Source of the DNA: Rhynchopus euleeides
Lineage: Eukaryota; Euglenozoa; Diplonemea; Diplonemida; Diplonemidae
Reading direction: 5' to 3'
NCBI GenBank assembly: GCA_963210315.1
Contig: OY723260.1
Span: forward strand, 682,001-746,000
DNA: 64,000 nucleotides
Shown here: piece by piece, positions 42,346 through 53,820 of the stretch
Layout of the letters: the number at the start of each line of letters is the position of its first letter
Position numbering within the stretch: position 1 is the stretch's first letter
Notes under the pieces: generated by a model
The model's input: only the letters and a program-made list of their open reading frames with translations
Database searches by the model: none
Told to the model about the DNA's origin: nothing
Program-made: the position numbers and the translations under genes

Positions 42346-44648
42346 ACCCTGTAGGGTGTGCAGGTGGCCCCAGCGGCGACAATCTGACCATAGCCGGCTT
42401 CTTTTGATTTATCGGGGCTCGCTGGGGTTGGGGGTGCGACGGATGCCATATTTTCTCAAAAAAATGTTTCTCTTCGCACATGAAGCTGTTCCACCGTATT
42501 TCTGCTTGAAAGCCATTCAGGCCAAACCCCCAAAAACCCGAAAAATGCCACCCACCCCGTCGGGGGTGCAGGTGGGTTCCGAGTCAGCAATCTGACCAAA
42601 ACCGGTTTCTTTGGACTTATTTGGGCACGCTGGGGTTGGGGGTGTGGTGGAACTCACTTTTTCCCGAAAAATTTCACCATTAATCTGTGAAGGGGAAATC
42701 CCATTTTCAAAATAAAAAAGAAGGTCCACCCCCGATTTACGTAGTTCTTACGTAGTTCTGACGTAGTTGCGATTTCGTTTTCAGGGGCACCAAAAACGTT
42801 TCACGTTTTAAAACGTTTCGTTTTATGAAAACGTCACAGCTCGAAAAAAACGCGTTTTGAAACGTCATCAGTACTTGGGGTTTTTACTAGGGGAAGGGCC
42901 ATCCTAGCCTAGGCTAGGGCCAGCCGTCCTGCAGTAAGTGGCGGCTTGCGATGAATACCACATCGCAGACGCCCAGATCGCAGCAGATTCGCCCTTCACC
43001 CAGCCCACCCACGCCGACTCCTCAGGGCAATGCTGGCATGCACTGCCTCAGGGTTTGAAGAGCTGGGGGTGATGACTAGCTTGCGGGTTTGCAGCACTAA
43101 TGTGGCATATCGATATGGGGTATCCCACATGGGTGATAGGTCGCTATCCCACAGGGGGCACGTGTTCTCACAGGGGGGAACACGCGCACTCCCGGTGTCT
43201 CGGTCGCTATCCCCGGTGAGATATCCCACCCTGTTCTCCTACATGGGATGTCCCAACCGTCCTGTCCACTGTGTGGCTATTCGCGCAGACGGCTGTGAAT
43301 GTTCGTGTAGTGCGTTCAAAGACAAGTCCTCACAGAGCGGAACCAGTGTCCTTCGGCCAGAAGTTGGGTCCTCTCTCTCGACCATCCGGTAATGGGAGTA
43401 CGTCGAGCTGATCGAGATGGGTGCTGCTGGCAATAATCATGCCAGAAGTGTTCTCTCCCTGAATTTCCCACACCGTTCTGTCGCGCAAGCCACATTTCCC
43501 TTCACATTGCATGGGTGGGCTGCAGGCCACTTGGGCGTTTTGTTTGACGTTCCGCGAGATTCCAAAAAAACGCGTTTTTGATAAAAAACGAAAACGTTTT
43601 GACGTTTTGAAACGTTTCGTTTTGATGATTTTGCCCAAAACGCGTTTTTGAGGCGTTTTGGTTAAACGCTGCCCCACGGGGGGGGCGGTTGGTTGTGCCC
43701 AAATCCGGGCAAAACAAAAGCAACTCCCGCAGCCTGATGGGGATGTTGGATTTGTTGCCCAAAGCGCTGCCTACTATCTTTTTGACACTTGACAGGAGCA
43801 CTGTTTCAGTAAAATCGTACTCCTTTCGCTATAATAAGAGAAACACCCTGCAAAAAGGCAGATCCAGGCTACTTTTCGTTGAGCGCACACTCCTGTGTCA
43901 AAGGCTGTGTAAGCCCCTGTGAAGTGGCACGAAGGTGATCCTTACAAAGCTTCAGTCGTACGATTTCTTTCGTTACTTCGCGACTTCGCTACGCCCCGTC
44001 GTAACTGGTAAAAAATATGAGCTCTCTAAAAGCCAACCAAAAGGAGCTCCAGTTCAAAAAAAAGTGATGCTCCTCAAGGGGGGGGGGGTGAAATAGAAGC
44101 AGAAGGAATCACAAGGATGACCTCCCTTCACTCGTTATGCAGGTTGTGTCTGAGATCCAGTGTGCTCCTCAGTGGGGAGGGGGGGAAGCAACATCGGAGA
44201 GATCAACAGCAGACTTGAAACTGACTGAGGGGCAGACTGCAAACCGGGGGGGGGGGGGGACATACACCTCCGTGGGTCAGGGACAGAGACAGGGTGTTTA
44301 TGAACGGCAGGGTAGTAGGAAGGGGGCAGTGAAGAGGTGGAGGGGGGGGGGGTGTGGACTTACAAAGGGGGGGGGGGGGGGGGCAGGCAGTGTAGGTATA
44401 ATACAGGTCCCCAAAATCTGCATCCTGTTTAATACAGTTTAATACAGTTTAATACAGGTTTAATACAGTTTAAGACAGTTTAATACAGGTTTAGTACACT
44501 ATAGTACCCTTGTATGCAGGTCAAGGGGGCAGAGGGGGTGTCGCTTCTTTGGAGAGGGGGCCCGGTGCCTGCGCGCGTCCTGTCGTACTGTGGCTGCTTG
44601 GTGGGGCTAGCGCAGCAGGTTCTATTTTTGCTTCTCCGGGCTCTGAAC
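42346..44648. other. Intergenic, repeats only
   Basis: TACGTAGTT fragment at 42733-42791; AAACGTTT/AACGCGTTTT-rich stretches at 42790-42870 and 43560-43670; GATATCCC palindromes at 43100-43260; dispersed repeats at 43705-43800 (as at 31815), 43805-43990 (as at 56515) and 44090-44160 (as at 12358); several G-tracts; a TTTAATACAG array at 44427-44505. No gene is supported. Confidence 0.55.
44427..44505. repeat. TTTAATACAG decamer array
   Basis: About seven imperfect copies. A second array in the same orientation lies at 49355-49405, so the two bracket the hAT cluster 44649-49268. Confidence 0.8.
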
Positions 44649-45840
44649 CAGGGGATAAGATAGGTCTGGTTTTCCGGTTTTCAAAACCAGGGTTTCCCGG
44701 TTCCCGGTTTTCTGGAAAAAAAAAAAGTCGATCTCATTTTTGGCGGTTTTTTTTGTGACTTTGGGACAGTAAAACAGTCAGAAAAAACGCCATAAAAAAA
44801 TAGAAAGTGACCCCATCGTGATCCGCACAGAGCTCAAATAGTCCAAAGAAGGCAGAGAAGCGGAGAAGAAAAAATGGACCTAGCGGGTGGCCCGGTGGGG
44901 CCCGGTGGGTGGTGATGCCCTCGTCATGCAGGCCTCTTCTGTTTTGAAGGTGCACACATGGTGGACTCCAGCCACCCTAGCGAGTGTCTAAGAGGGAGTC
45001 TAAGACTGCAGTCTGTACTGGAGACGGGAGTCTATTTTCCAGCTAATTTACGACTCCCGCTAGTTGAGACTCATGGGAGACACACGGTGTACTCCAGCGG
45101 AGGTAGGGTAACCTCCGCTGGAGTTCACCGTGTCGTCTGCCTCTGTGCAGCGTCACTCGGTGCCATCGAATACATGGCGACAGCCCACCAACTCGAGACA
45201 GATCTGCTTGTCTGGAGGGCTGAGACGAGAACACGAACGACTTTCAAGCAATCTTGAAGGTCGCCAAGCCTATTGGGGGCAACTAACAGATGAGATTTGT
45301 TTGTTGCCTGTCGTCACAGCTAGGTGCCCATTTCCTCGATAACGGAATGTGTGCAGAGATCTCGTGGACCCTTTGGCCATTCTGTCGTGCACCCACTCCA
45401 CCCACAACGCACACCTGTCACGAGTGGTCGCTCCCCCGTCCTCCTCCACCCTGAAGGTTGAACCCTCAAGGACCAGTGATCTCCTGCTGGCCGGGCTGCG
45501 ATACAGCGAAGCCTTCCTACTTACAAGCGAATCCAGACTGTAGGGAACAGATGATCACTACCGTGGCCTCCGGCGGCTGGGGGGCTCCGCCCCCCAGACC
45601 CCCCTGCGTAAAAAAATTGCACCAGACCGGTTTTTTGGCCGAGAGTCCAAACTTTCAAAGCAGCTGCTGCGCCTGCCCCACCAAGCAGCCTCAGTACGAC
45701 AGGACGCGCGCAGGCACCGGGCCCTCTCAGATTCTGGGAGGGTTTGCGCGGGTCGCGCGCGCCGAAGGCGCGCGCGAAAAATTTTCAAAACCAGAAAAAC
45801 CGGAAAACGGCGCCAGAAAAAAAGTCTATCTTATACCCTG
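44649..45840. mobile_element. Non-autonomous hAT element, 1.19 kb, with 8-bp target duplication
   Basis: Ends CAGGGGATAAGATAG and CTATCTTATACCCTG; CTCTGAAC flanks both sides exactly (44641-44648 and 45841-45848). Inside are a smaller inverted-repeat unit with CATGGTGGACTCCAGC ends (about 44950-45140), the dispersed GC hairpin at 45545-45605 and a CGCGCGCCGAAGGCGCGCG palindrome. A nearly identical copy lies inverted at 48091-49268. No transposase is encoded within it. Confidence 0.85.
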
Positions 45841-46089
45841 CTCTGAACACACACAAAAAAACAACGTTCTAGGGCAAACAAACCGCGCACTGGCCGGGGT
45901 TGAGCTGCTGAGGGGCACTGTGCTGGCGGCAAAGAGGGCTGGGCTAGGTAGATAGAGCATTCACAGGGGCAGCCCTGGGGAGGGGGAGGGGAAACAGGGG
46001 GTTGCTAGTTGAGGAGGAAATAGTTCTCCTCTTCCTCCAGCGGTGCGGGGAGAAAAAAAAGGGGGCGCACGGCATGCGGCGCCGATCAT

Positions 46090-48059
46090 CTACAGGACAA
46101 TGGTAGTCGGGACGGATCCCGTTGCTTCTCCGCCCTCCTTCTCTGCATCCTTCTTCTTCTCTTGCTGTTTCTTTTTTTCATCGGCCTCCACCTCTTCTGG
46201 CGACCACCAAGCGGCGCTTGCGTCTCCCTCGACCATGAGGGCCCTGTGCACGCAAGTCAGCTTGTGGATTTTTTCAGCCACAAGCCGATTGCGGCGCCCT
46301 TCACTTTGCCACTTCATGTGGCTGAAGGTCCTCTCGACCATCGCGGTCGAGGAGGGGTAGCCCGTGAGGGTGGCGGCCGAGCGGGAAACTGCCTGGGCTG
46401 TGGCAATTTCCGATGCCAAGAACGCGGCCTTGTCCCAGAAGTCCGACGAACTCTCTGTCCCAACACCAGCCCAAAGGTCCTCGTCATCGAAGACACCGGT
46501 CTTTGCTGCGAAAGACAGCACGACGGACCCCGCCTCAGCCCCATGAAGGTCCTTCAGGTACTTGGAGGTCTTCTTCTGCAGCGTCGCCGAGACCTTGTAG
46601 GCCTGAGTCACCCCCTTGCGCATGTCCCCCTCCACATGGAAGATCGGCGTCAAATATGTCGCTGCTACCATGTAGTCGAAGTCTTCCGCTTTTTGCAGCC
46701 TGTGGATGTGGAATATGTGTGGGTTTGGGCGGTGATCATTGTTCCATACCGTGCTTTCCACTTCTTGACCACCTCTTTCATCTTCGTCTTCTCCGCTGCT
46801 TTCATGTCCTTCATCACGTCCTCACCCTTTTTGACAAGCGTAGACAGGCACGGGATGATGTACGCAGCCACACCATCATCTGCCTGGAGGACGTTGACGC
46901 ACGCAGTTGCAGTATCGACAAGCGACGCGACGAGCACGAACAAGTCCCACTTTTCGAGGAGTTCACCGAGGTGGGGGAGACTCGTCTTGTATTCGTCGAA
47001 GATCACCAAGAGGGCGCTCTTGTGCTTGATGAATTCGGCGAAGGCAGCACCGATCGTCGTCCAGCGGGTGACGCAGGGTGTCGGGGGCTTCTTGCTGGTG
47101 CACCCCGCTGCCACCTGCAACTCGGCGTAGCGCTTCCCAATCGCCTCGACGTTGCGGATCGAGGCCACCGTGGCCGTGCACAACTTGAACACGGGGTGGA
47201 ATTCGTTCCCCGTGTCCTTGTGGTTCTCCCTCCTTGTCCCAAGGAGGTCGTTCGTGCACCTTGACATCAGGTGCGCCCCACAGATGACCCTTTTGGGGTG
47301 GTAGGGGTTCCCCTCAACTTCCTCCTCCAGGTACTTGCACATCTGCTTGGAGGCACTCTGCACCGTCGAGTCGCCATCTGCGACGATGCAGGAAACCTTC
47401 TTCTCGATCGCAAAGTCGGTGCACACAGTCTTCATGTGCCCCAGCAGCTCTCCCGCATCGTGCGTCTTCTCGTCGAGTACGGCGGTGTAGAGGATGTAGT
47501 ACGTCTGCTTGGATTTTACACACACCGTCACCACCTTCTCCTGCCTCTCCGTTGTCCAGCCGTCCAGCAGCAGCGTGATCCTTTTGCTCTTCTGGAGCAT
47601 GGGGCGGATGGGGCGCGTCACCTCTTCGTACACCTTGTCGAGGAAGGACCCGCCCACGTTGCGCCTGTTGAGGGACAACTTGAGGCCTGGTCGTGTTGCC
47701 TCGATCGCCGCCTGGAAGTAGGGGTTCTCTACAACACGGAAGGCGGATGCCGTGCTGAAGATGAACCGACACCAGGCGATGTCGATCATTGCCCTCTCGC
47801 TGGCTGAGGGCAGGGGAACACCGAGCGCCATCCGCTTCGCCGGTGCTGGGCCGTCAGTCCCCGGGGCCTTCCTCTTCGGGGTGGTGGTGGGGGCGTCCGT
47901 GGCCTTCTGCTTCACGGCCTCGGGGGCCTTCTCGCAGCCCCGCAGGTGGCTCTTGAGCCGCGATGCGGACTTCCCCGAGGCGCGCAAGCCACAGTGCTTG
48001 CACTTCGTCGCATCGGTGAACTCACCGTGGCTCCAGCAGGCAGGACGTCCCCCCGACAT
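46090..48059 (-). CDS. hAT-family transposase
   Basis: Splicing a predicted 50-nt intron at 46700-46749 (GTATGG donor, TCCACAG acceptor) restores the frame as KKWKAR-LQKAED and gives 639 residues. A BED-like zinc finger lies at the N-terminus (Cys20, Cys23, His38, Cys42), followed by a basic linker. A DUF659-like hAT core has Asp166 (LLLDGWTT), a VADGDSTVQSAS turn at 227-237 and CGAHLMSRCTNDL; these Asp residues are candidate members of the RNase H-like active site. The C-terminal dimerisation region has PSSTAMVERTFSHMKW and NRLVAEKIHKL, and a Lys/Glu-rich tail follows. The enzyme cuts and rejoins element ends in the nucleus. It sits between two inverted non-autonomous hAT copies but its own terminal repeats were not found. 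All key parts are present, so it may be intact. Confidence 0.85.
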
Positions 48060-48090
48060 TTTTTTTTATTTTTTTATGGATGGATAACAG

Positions 48091-49268
48091 CAGGGTATAA
48101 GATAGACTTTTTTTCTGGCGCCGTTTTCCGGTTTTTCTGGTTTTGAAAATTTTTCGCGCGCGCCTTCGGCGCGCGACCCGCGCAAACCCTCCCAGAGTCT
48201 GAGAGGGCCCGGTGCCTGCGCGCGTCCTGTCGTACTGAGGCTGCTTGGTGGCAGGCGGAGCAGCTGCTTCGAAAGTTTGGACTCTCGGCCAAAAAACCGG
48301 TCTGGTGCAATTTTTTTACGCAGGGGGGGTCTGGGGGGCGGAGCCCCCCAGCCGCCGGAGGCCACGGTAGGGAACATCTGTTCCCTACAGTCTGGATTCG
48401 CTTGTAAGTAGGAAGGCTTCGCTGTATCGCAGCCCGGCCAGCAGGAGATCACTGGTCCTTGAGGGTTCAACCTTCAGGGTGGAGGAGGACGGTGGAGCGA
48501 CCACTCGTGACAGGTGTGCGTTGTGGGTGGAGTGGGTGCACGACAGAATGGCCAAAGGGTCCACGAGATCTCTGCACACATTCCGTTATCGAGGAGATGG
48601 GCACCTAGCTGTGACGACAGGCAACAAACAAATCTCATCTGTTAGTTGCCCCCAATAGGCTTGGCGACCTTCAAGACTGCTTGAAAGTCGTTCGTGTTCT
48701 CGTCTCAGCCCTCCGGACAAGCAGATCTGTCTCGAGTTGGTGGGCTGTCGCCATGTATTCGATGGCACCGAGTGACGCTGCACAGAGGCAGACGACACGG
48801 TGAACTCCAGCGGAGGTTACCCTACCTCCGCTGGAGTACACCGTGTGTCTCCCATGAGTCTCAACTAGCGGGAGTCTTAGCGTAAATTAGCTGGAAAATA
48901 GACTCCCGTCTCCAGTACAGACTGCAGTCATAGACTCCCTCTTAGACATGGTGGCTGGAGTCCACCATGTGTGCACCTTCAAAACAGAAGAGACCTGCAT
49001 GACGAGGGCATCACCACCCACCGGGCCACCCGCTAGGTCCATTTTTTCTTCTCCGCTTCTCTGCCTTCTTTGGACTATTTGAGCTCTGTGCGGATCACGA
49101 TGGGGTCACTTTCTATTTTTTTATGGCGTTTTTTCTGACTGTTTTACTGTCCCAAAGTCACAAAAAAACCGCCAAAAATGAGACCGACCTTTTTTTTTTT
49201 TCCAGAAAACCGGGAACCGGGAAACCCTGGTTTTGAAAACCGGAAAACCAGACCTATCTTATCCCCTG
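48091..49268. mobile_element. Non-autonomous hAT element, inverted copy of 44649-45840
   Basis: The same sequence as the left copy in opposite orientation, with ends CAGGGTATAAGATAG and CTATCTTATCCCCTG. ATGGATAA occurs at 48080-48087 and 49270-49277, three bases and one base away from the ends, probably the target duplication with small filler. The different target sites show that the two copies inserted independently. Confidence 0.8.
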
Positions 49269-49576
49269 AATGGATAATCCTCCTGTGTGGGGGTCTGTGT
49301 GGTGCCGTACCTGCAGTGACAAACGTACCTTGTACTAAACTCAAAAAGCGCCGAGTTTAATACAGTTTAATACAGTTTAATACAGTTTAATACAGTTTAA
49401 TACAGGGCCTGCCTACACTGGGGGCAGGGGCTGGGGTAATTTTCTGGGGGGTCGTGAACGTCGGGGGGGGGGGGGGTGGGGCTCACGGTGGGATCTTGTA
49501 AATTTTACATGTAAAAATACCGATTTTTAGATGTATTATACATGGATATATTCAGACCTTATTAAGAGATTCCGCG

Positions 49577-50000
49577 TTTTAACCTCTTAATTCTAAGACC
49601 TTAGTTTTTCTGCAGGGGTTTCCCTATTGGGAAGGGGTTACAGAACATCTTTGCTCAGAAACTGACCTCGGCTCGACGGACTAGGATGNNNNNNNNNNNN
49701 NNNNNNNNNNNNNNNNNNNNNNNNNNNNNNNNNNNNNNNNNNNNNNNNNNNNNNNNNNNNNNNNNNNNNNNNNNNNNNNNNNNNNNNNNNNNNNNNNNNN
49801 NNNNNNNNNNNNNNNNNNNNNNNNNNNNNNNNNNNNNNNNNNNNNNNNNNNNNNNNNNNNNNNNNNNNNNNNNNNNNNNNNNNNNNNNTTTTAACCTCTT
49901 AATTCTAAGACCTTAGTTTTTCTGCAGGGGTTTCCCTATTGGGAAGGGGTTACAGAACATCTTTGCTCAGAAACTGACCTCGGCTCGACGGACTAGGATG
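49577..50000. other. Scaffold gap of 200 N between two identical 112-bp sequences
   Basis: 49577-49688 and 49889-50000 are identical. The 200 N at 49689-49888 are probably a default gap placed between contigs that overlap by 112 bases, so about 312 bases of this interval may not exist. Confidence 0.85.
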
Positions 50001-50137
50001 GTATCAGCCCAGGAATCTCTCATCCCACCCCCAATCCTGCAAAAGCCTGCACGGTCCAAATAACATTCGCTTTTTTGCATGCTTGTATGTATGCGCGTTC
50101 CTCACTTCCACACCTGGCACACACAAGCAGCCGCAAT

Positions 50138-52732
50138 ATGGCAAAGAGAGCGGCTGACTCCGATGAGGATTCTATTACTGCGGAGCTGTCACAGGCACAA
50201 ACTGTTGCCGTAGATGCTGCAGCCCTGTTGCTGCAGAAAAAGGCGAAGTCGTTTCTGGTGGACCTGGCGAAGGCGGAGGGGGTGGAGGCGGCCGGCACGA
50301 AGCCCCAGCTGGCCACAGCCATTGCCAAGGCCCGCATCCTGGCTGGCGAAAGAGGCACGGAGGAGGAGGAAAAGCCCAAAAAGAAGCGGGGCAAGAAGGC
50401 GGGGGCGAAGACTGCTGCCAGGAGGCAGCTCGCGCAGGACCTGGGGGCCCTGGCAGATCCCCCGGCGGAGGACGTTGGTGACGACGCGCCGGCCGCACCC
50501 CCTGCTGACCCCCCACCTGCCCCCTCCCAGAGGAAGGTACTGGGCGATGCTCTCCGCAGGGAGATGAAGAAGCACACCGACTGTGTCTGCGTGAAGGTCG
50601 GCGACATCAAATCACACTACAGGAATTCCAAGCAGCTGACGAGCGTTTACGCAGCGGCTCAGGAGGTCCCCTCCTGCGATATCTGCGAGGTGTTGTGGAT
50701 GCCCCATGTCCAGGCAGGCGACCTGGGGGACCACTTCACCGGCAGCAAGCACGTGGGGAAGAAATCAAGGCAGAAGAAGGGGGAAGAGGGGCAGGTCACA
50801 ATTGTGACTGCATTTGAAGCGAGTGAAACCGCTCTGCATGACAAAATCGCGAAAGGGGTGCTCTACACGGGGATCACAGCGGGCGCGATGCAGGGTGTAC
50901 TCTCCTGCCTCGCAGGCACACGCATCCCCAAGGACCCCCCGAAGGTTGCTCCGCTGGTGAAGAAGCTGGGCGACGAGCTGACGAAGGACAGCGAGAAGGT
51001 CATCACGGCCAAGCTGAAGGGGGGGAGGTACTGCATGTCGCATGACAACAGTGGGATTGGCGACACGAAGGCGACGGCCATCATCCTCAGCGCTGTAGGA
51101 TTCGCCGCATCGCTGATCTTCATACGTCCGGAGGAGCGGAGGGGGAGCCAGACCGGGGTCGAGCTGTCGCAGGACATCAAGCGCGAGCTGACGCGCCTCA
51201 GCTTGCCCCCCCCCTTCCTCATCAGATCCGACAAGGGCGGGTCCAACGCAGCTGCAAGCCGTGAACTCGCCGAAGCATTCGGTGTCCCCTTCGTGTCGTG
51301 CGTCCCACACTTGGTGAACAACTGTGGCGACGTCTGCGAGACCTGGATGCTGGCCAACCTGGAGAAGAAGTTCCCGGGGTGTGCCGCCTTCGAGGTGTCC
51401 CGCCTACTCAACAACTTGCTGGGCGGGGATGAGAACAAGTATCGGCACAGACGGTGGGTCGAAGTGCAGATGGAGTGTCTCTCCGGAGTTGCTGTGTCAT
51501 CGCTGGAGACCATCCTCGGGGAAGTCGAAGAACTCAGGGAGGACTGCACGCCGCAGGAGGAAGCCGATCTCTTCGAATCGTGCGCCGGGAAGATCCGTGC
51601 AGCCCTCCGCCAGCCGAACGAGGCAGTCTCCACCGCTACCACCCTCAAGGATATCCTTCCAGCAGCGCATGCTGTTCTCGACGCTGCAAAAAAGAACAAC
51701 ACAAAGGAGAAGGTGCCGGCTGTGAAGTGCCCCCTCCCAGGTGATACTCGGTACTCGTCTCGCATCGAAGTGTACACCCACGTGCGCCAGCGCATGAAGG
51801 CGCTGTTCGTGTTCGTGAGCACCGAGCTCCAACAGGGCAGTACGACACCCAGCATGGGGAAGCTGGGCCAGCTGCTCAAGGATCTGGGGGTCACACGGCT
51901 GGAGAAGGAGTTGCTGGAGATGGAGCGGGCAAATTCGCCGATCATGGAGCTGCTGGCTTCCTACACCACCCCCTCGAAGAAGTCGCACAGCCACTCTGTT
52001 TGGGGTGACATGGAGGGGAAGATTCAGGACCTTGACAACATCGCGTACGCCAAGACGGAAAAAGAGAAAGAATTTCTCGAGCGGGAAAAGAAGTCCCTGG
52101 AAGACCTGCTGGATGCCAAGTCCCCAGTCGCAGCTGTCCTCTCAGAGGAGCTGAAGGTGCGGTGGTGGGGGAACAAGTCGGAGGGGTCGTACTACTACTG
52201 GAAGGCGATGAGACACGTGAACCCACGTGCTGTCAAGATCATGGGGAACACTGACAACCTGATGTCCTTCCAGGATATCACTGCCTGGATTCCGGCGTTC
52301 CGTGAAGTCGAGGAGGCGGCGTGGGTAGAGTATGTGGATCACTCCAAGAAGGAGGGCATGAAGGGCGATGTGGACTCCTTCTGGCTGAACTACGGGGAGT
52401 GCGCGCTGCGTACTCTGTGCCTTGATCTGCTGGCGGTGACTGCATCGACTCTGGGGTGTGACAGCGTGTTTTCTATCGCGCGCCGTGTGCTCCCCCCGTC
52501 CCGCATGGCAGCGCACGCATCAACTCGGGCCCGAATCCTCTTCCATGCCTGCAACCAGGACCTACCCAACCAGTTCGACCGGACCCTGCGGAAGGGCTAT
52601 CCTGCTGCGACTGGGCCGAAAGTCGTCGAGTGGGAGGACGACATTCTCCAGCCCACCACCATCCCGAAGAATGTGCTGGCTTCTTTCGAAGAGGCAGTCT
52701 CTGCCATCAATGCACACGCGTACACCGCGTGA
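50138..52732 (+). CDS. hAT-like transposase with SAP domain and zinc finger
   Basis: 864 residues from the ATG at 50138; an upstream in-frame ATG at 50075 adds 21 residues that look untranslated. Residues about 38-68 (FLVDLAKAEGVEAAGTKPQL) fit a SAP DNA-binding motif. A basic, Pro-rich linker follows, then a C2H2-like finger (Cys180, Cys183, His199, His205) resembling U1/BED types. The core has RSDKGGSNAAAS and CVPHLVNNCGD, equivalent to the hAT Asp and Cys-His motifs. The C-terminal region GCDSVFSIARRVLPPSRMAA matches the hAT dimerisation motif. The single open frame lies inside intact terminal inverted repeats, so this may be an autonomous copy. A decayed relative is at 40131-41820. A SAP fusion is unusual for hAT proteins as I know them. 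Confidence 0.8.
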   Translation: MAKRAADSDEDSITAELSQAQTVAVDAAALLLQKKAKSFLVDLAKAEGVEAAGTKPQLATAIAKARILAGERGTEEEEKPKKKRGKKAGAKTAARRQLAQDLGALADPPAEDVGDDAPAAPPADPPPAPSQRKVLGDALRREMKKHTDCVCVKVGDIKSHYRNSKQLTSVYAAAQEVPSCDICEVLWMPHVQAGDLGDHFTGSKHVGKKSRQKKGEEGQVTIVTAFEASETALHDKIAKGVLYTGITAGAMQGVLSCLAGTRIPKDPPKVAPLVKKLGDELTKDSEKVITAKLKGGRYCMSHDNSGIGDTKATAIILSAVGFAASLIFIRPEERRGSQTGVELSQDIKRELTRLSLPPPFLIRSDKGGSNAAASRELAEAFGVPFVSCVPHLVNNCGDVCETWMLANLEKKFPGCAAFEVSRLLNNLLGGDENKYRHRRWVEVQMECLSGVAVSSLETILGEVEELREDCTPQEEADLFESCAGKIRAALRQPNEAVSTATTLKDILPAAHAVLDAAKKNNTKEKVPAVKCPLPGDTRYSSRIEVYTHVRQRMKALFVFVSTELQQGSTTPSMGKLGQLLKDLGVTRLEKELLEMERANSPIMELLASYTTPSKKSHSHSVWGDMEGKIQDLDNIAYAKTEKEKEFLEREKKSLEDLLDAKSPVAAVLSEELKVRWWGNKSEGSYYYWKAMRHVNPRAVKIMGNTDNLMSFQDITAWIPAFREVEEAAWVEYVDHSKKEGMKGDVDSFWLNYGECALRTLCLDLLAVTASTLGCDSVFSIARRVLPPSRMAAHASTRARILFHACNQDLPNQFDRTLRKGYPAATGPKVVEWEDDILQPTTIPKNVLASFEEAVSAINAHAYTA

Positions 52733-53194
52733 GATGATCCGCTGAGCGGCAAAACTCCAACCTGTATTCTGCTGCCGCTCTGTGACTCAAGCGTACTTTT
52801 GCAGTGTGGCATTTCTCTCACACTATGTTGCCACTTGCTGCCACGCAAATAAGAGTCCTCGTGGGGGATGTGAGTGTTGGAGTCAACTGAGTGTGTGGTG
52901 GGGGGGGGGGGGGGCACGAACGTGCGTGTGGTGGGGGCGCGGGGGGCGGGTGTGTGCAGGAACCTGCTGGGTTCACCCGCTGTCAACGTAATATTGCTGA
53001 AGATCGAACTAAGGTCTTAACCTCTGAGTGTAAGACCTTAAAGAGGTTACACTAAGAGGTTTAAGACCTTAATTAAGGGGATTCAGATGTTGGGCTTTTT
53101 TGGGCCGTTTATGGACTAAGGTCTTAATCTAAGAGGAGGAGGAGGTAGATTTGGCGAAAAAAATTCCTCTCTTATTAAGATCTGAATACATCCA

Positions 53195-53820
53195 TGATTA
53201 TACATGTATAATACTTGCATGTCAACTATTATACATGTATAATACATGTATATGCCTGAAATATACATGTAAAATACATGTATATCAAGTAAAAATACAT
53301 GTATAATACTTGCATGTCAACTATTATACATGTATTTTTACTTGATATACATGTATTTTACATGTATATTTCATGCATTTACATGTATTTTACATGTATA
53401 ATACTTGTCATGCAAGTATTATACATGTAAAATACTTGCATGACAAGTAAAATACTTGCATGCAAGTAAAATACATGTATTTTACTTGCATGCAAGTATT
53501 TTACTTGTCATGCAAGTATTATACATGTATTTTACTTGTCGTGCAAGTATTTTACATGTATAATACTTGCATGACAAGTATTATACATGTAAAATACATG
53601 TAAATGCATGAAATATACATGTAAAATACATGTATATCAAGTAAAAATACATGTATAATAGTTGACATGCAAGTATTATACATGTATTTTTACTTGATAT
53701 ACATGTATTTTACATGTATATTTCAGGCATATACATGTATTATACATGTATAATAGTTGACATGCAAGTATTATACATGTATAATACATGTAAAAATCGG
53801 TATTTTTACATGTAAAATTT
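53195..53820. repeat. AT-rich palindrome block, right end of the 49484-53836 element
   Basis: About 620 bases of ACATGTATAATAC, TTGCATGCAAG and ATATCAAGTAAAAATAC units form nested inverted repeats, for example a hairpin centred near 53325. The same units and order occur at 26126-26542. Confidence 0.85.

Noticed and set aside
49686-49916. Open frame consisting of unknown residues
   Set aside because: It is an artefact of translating the 200 N gap.
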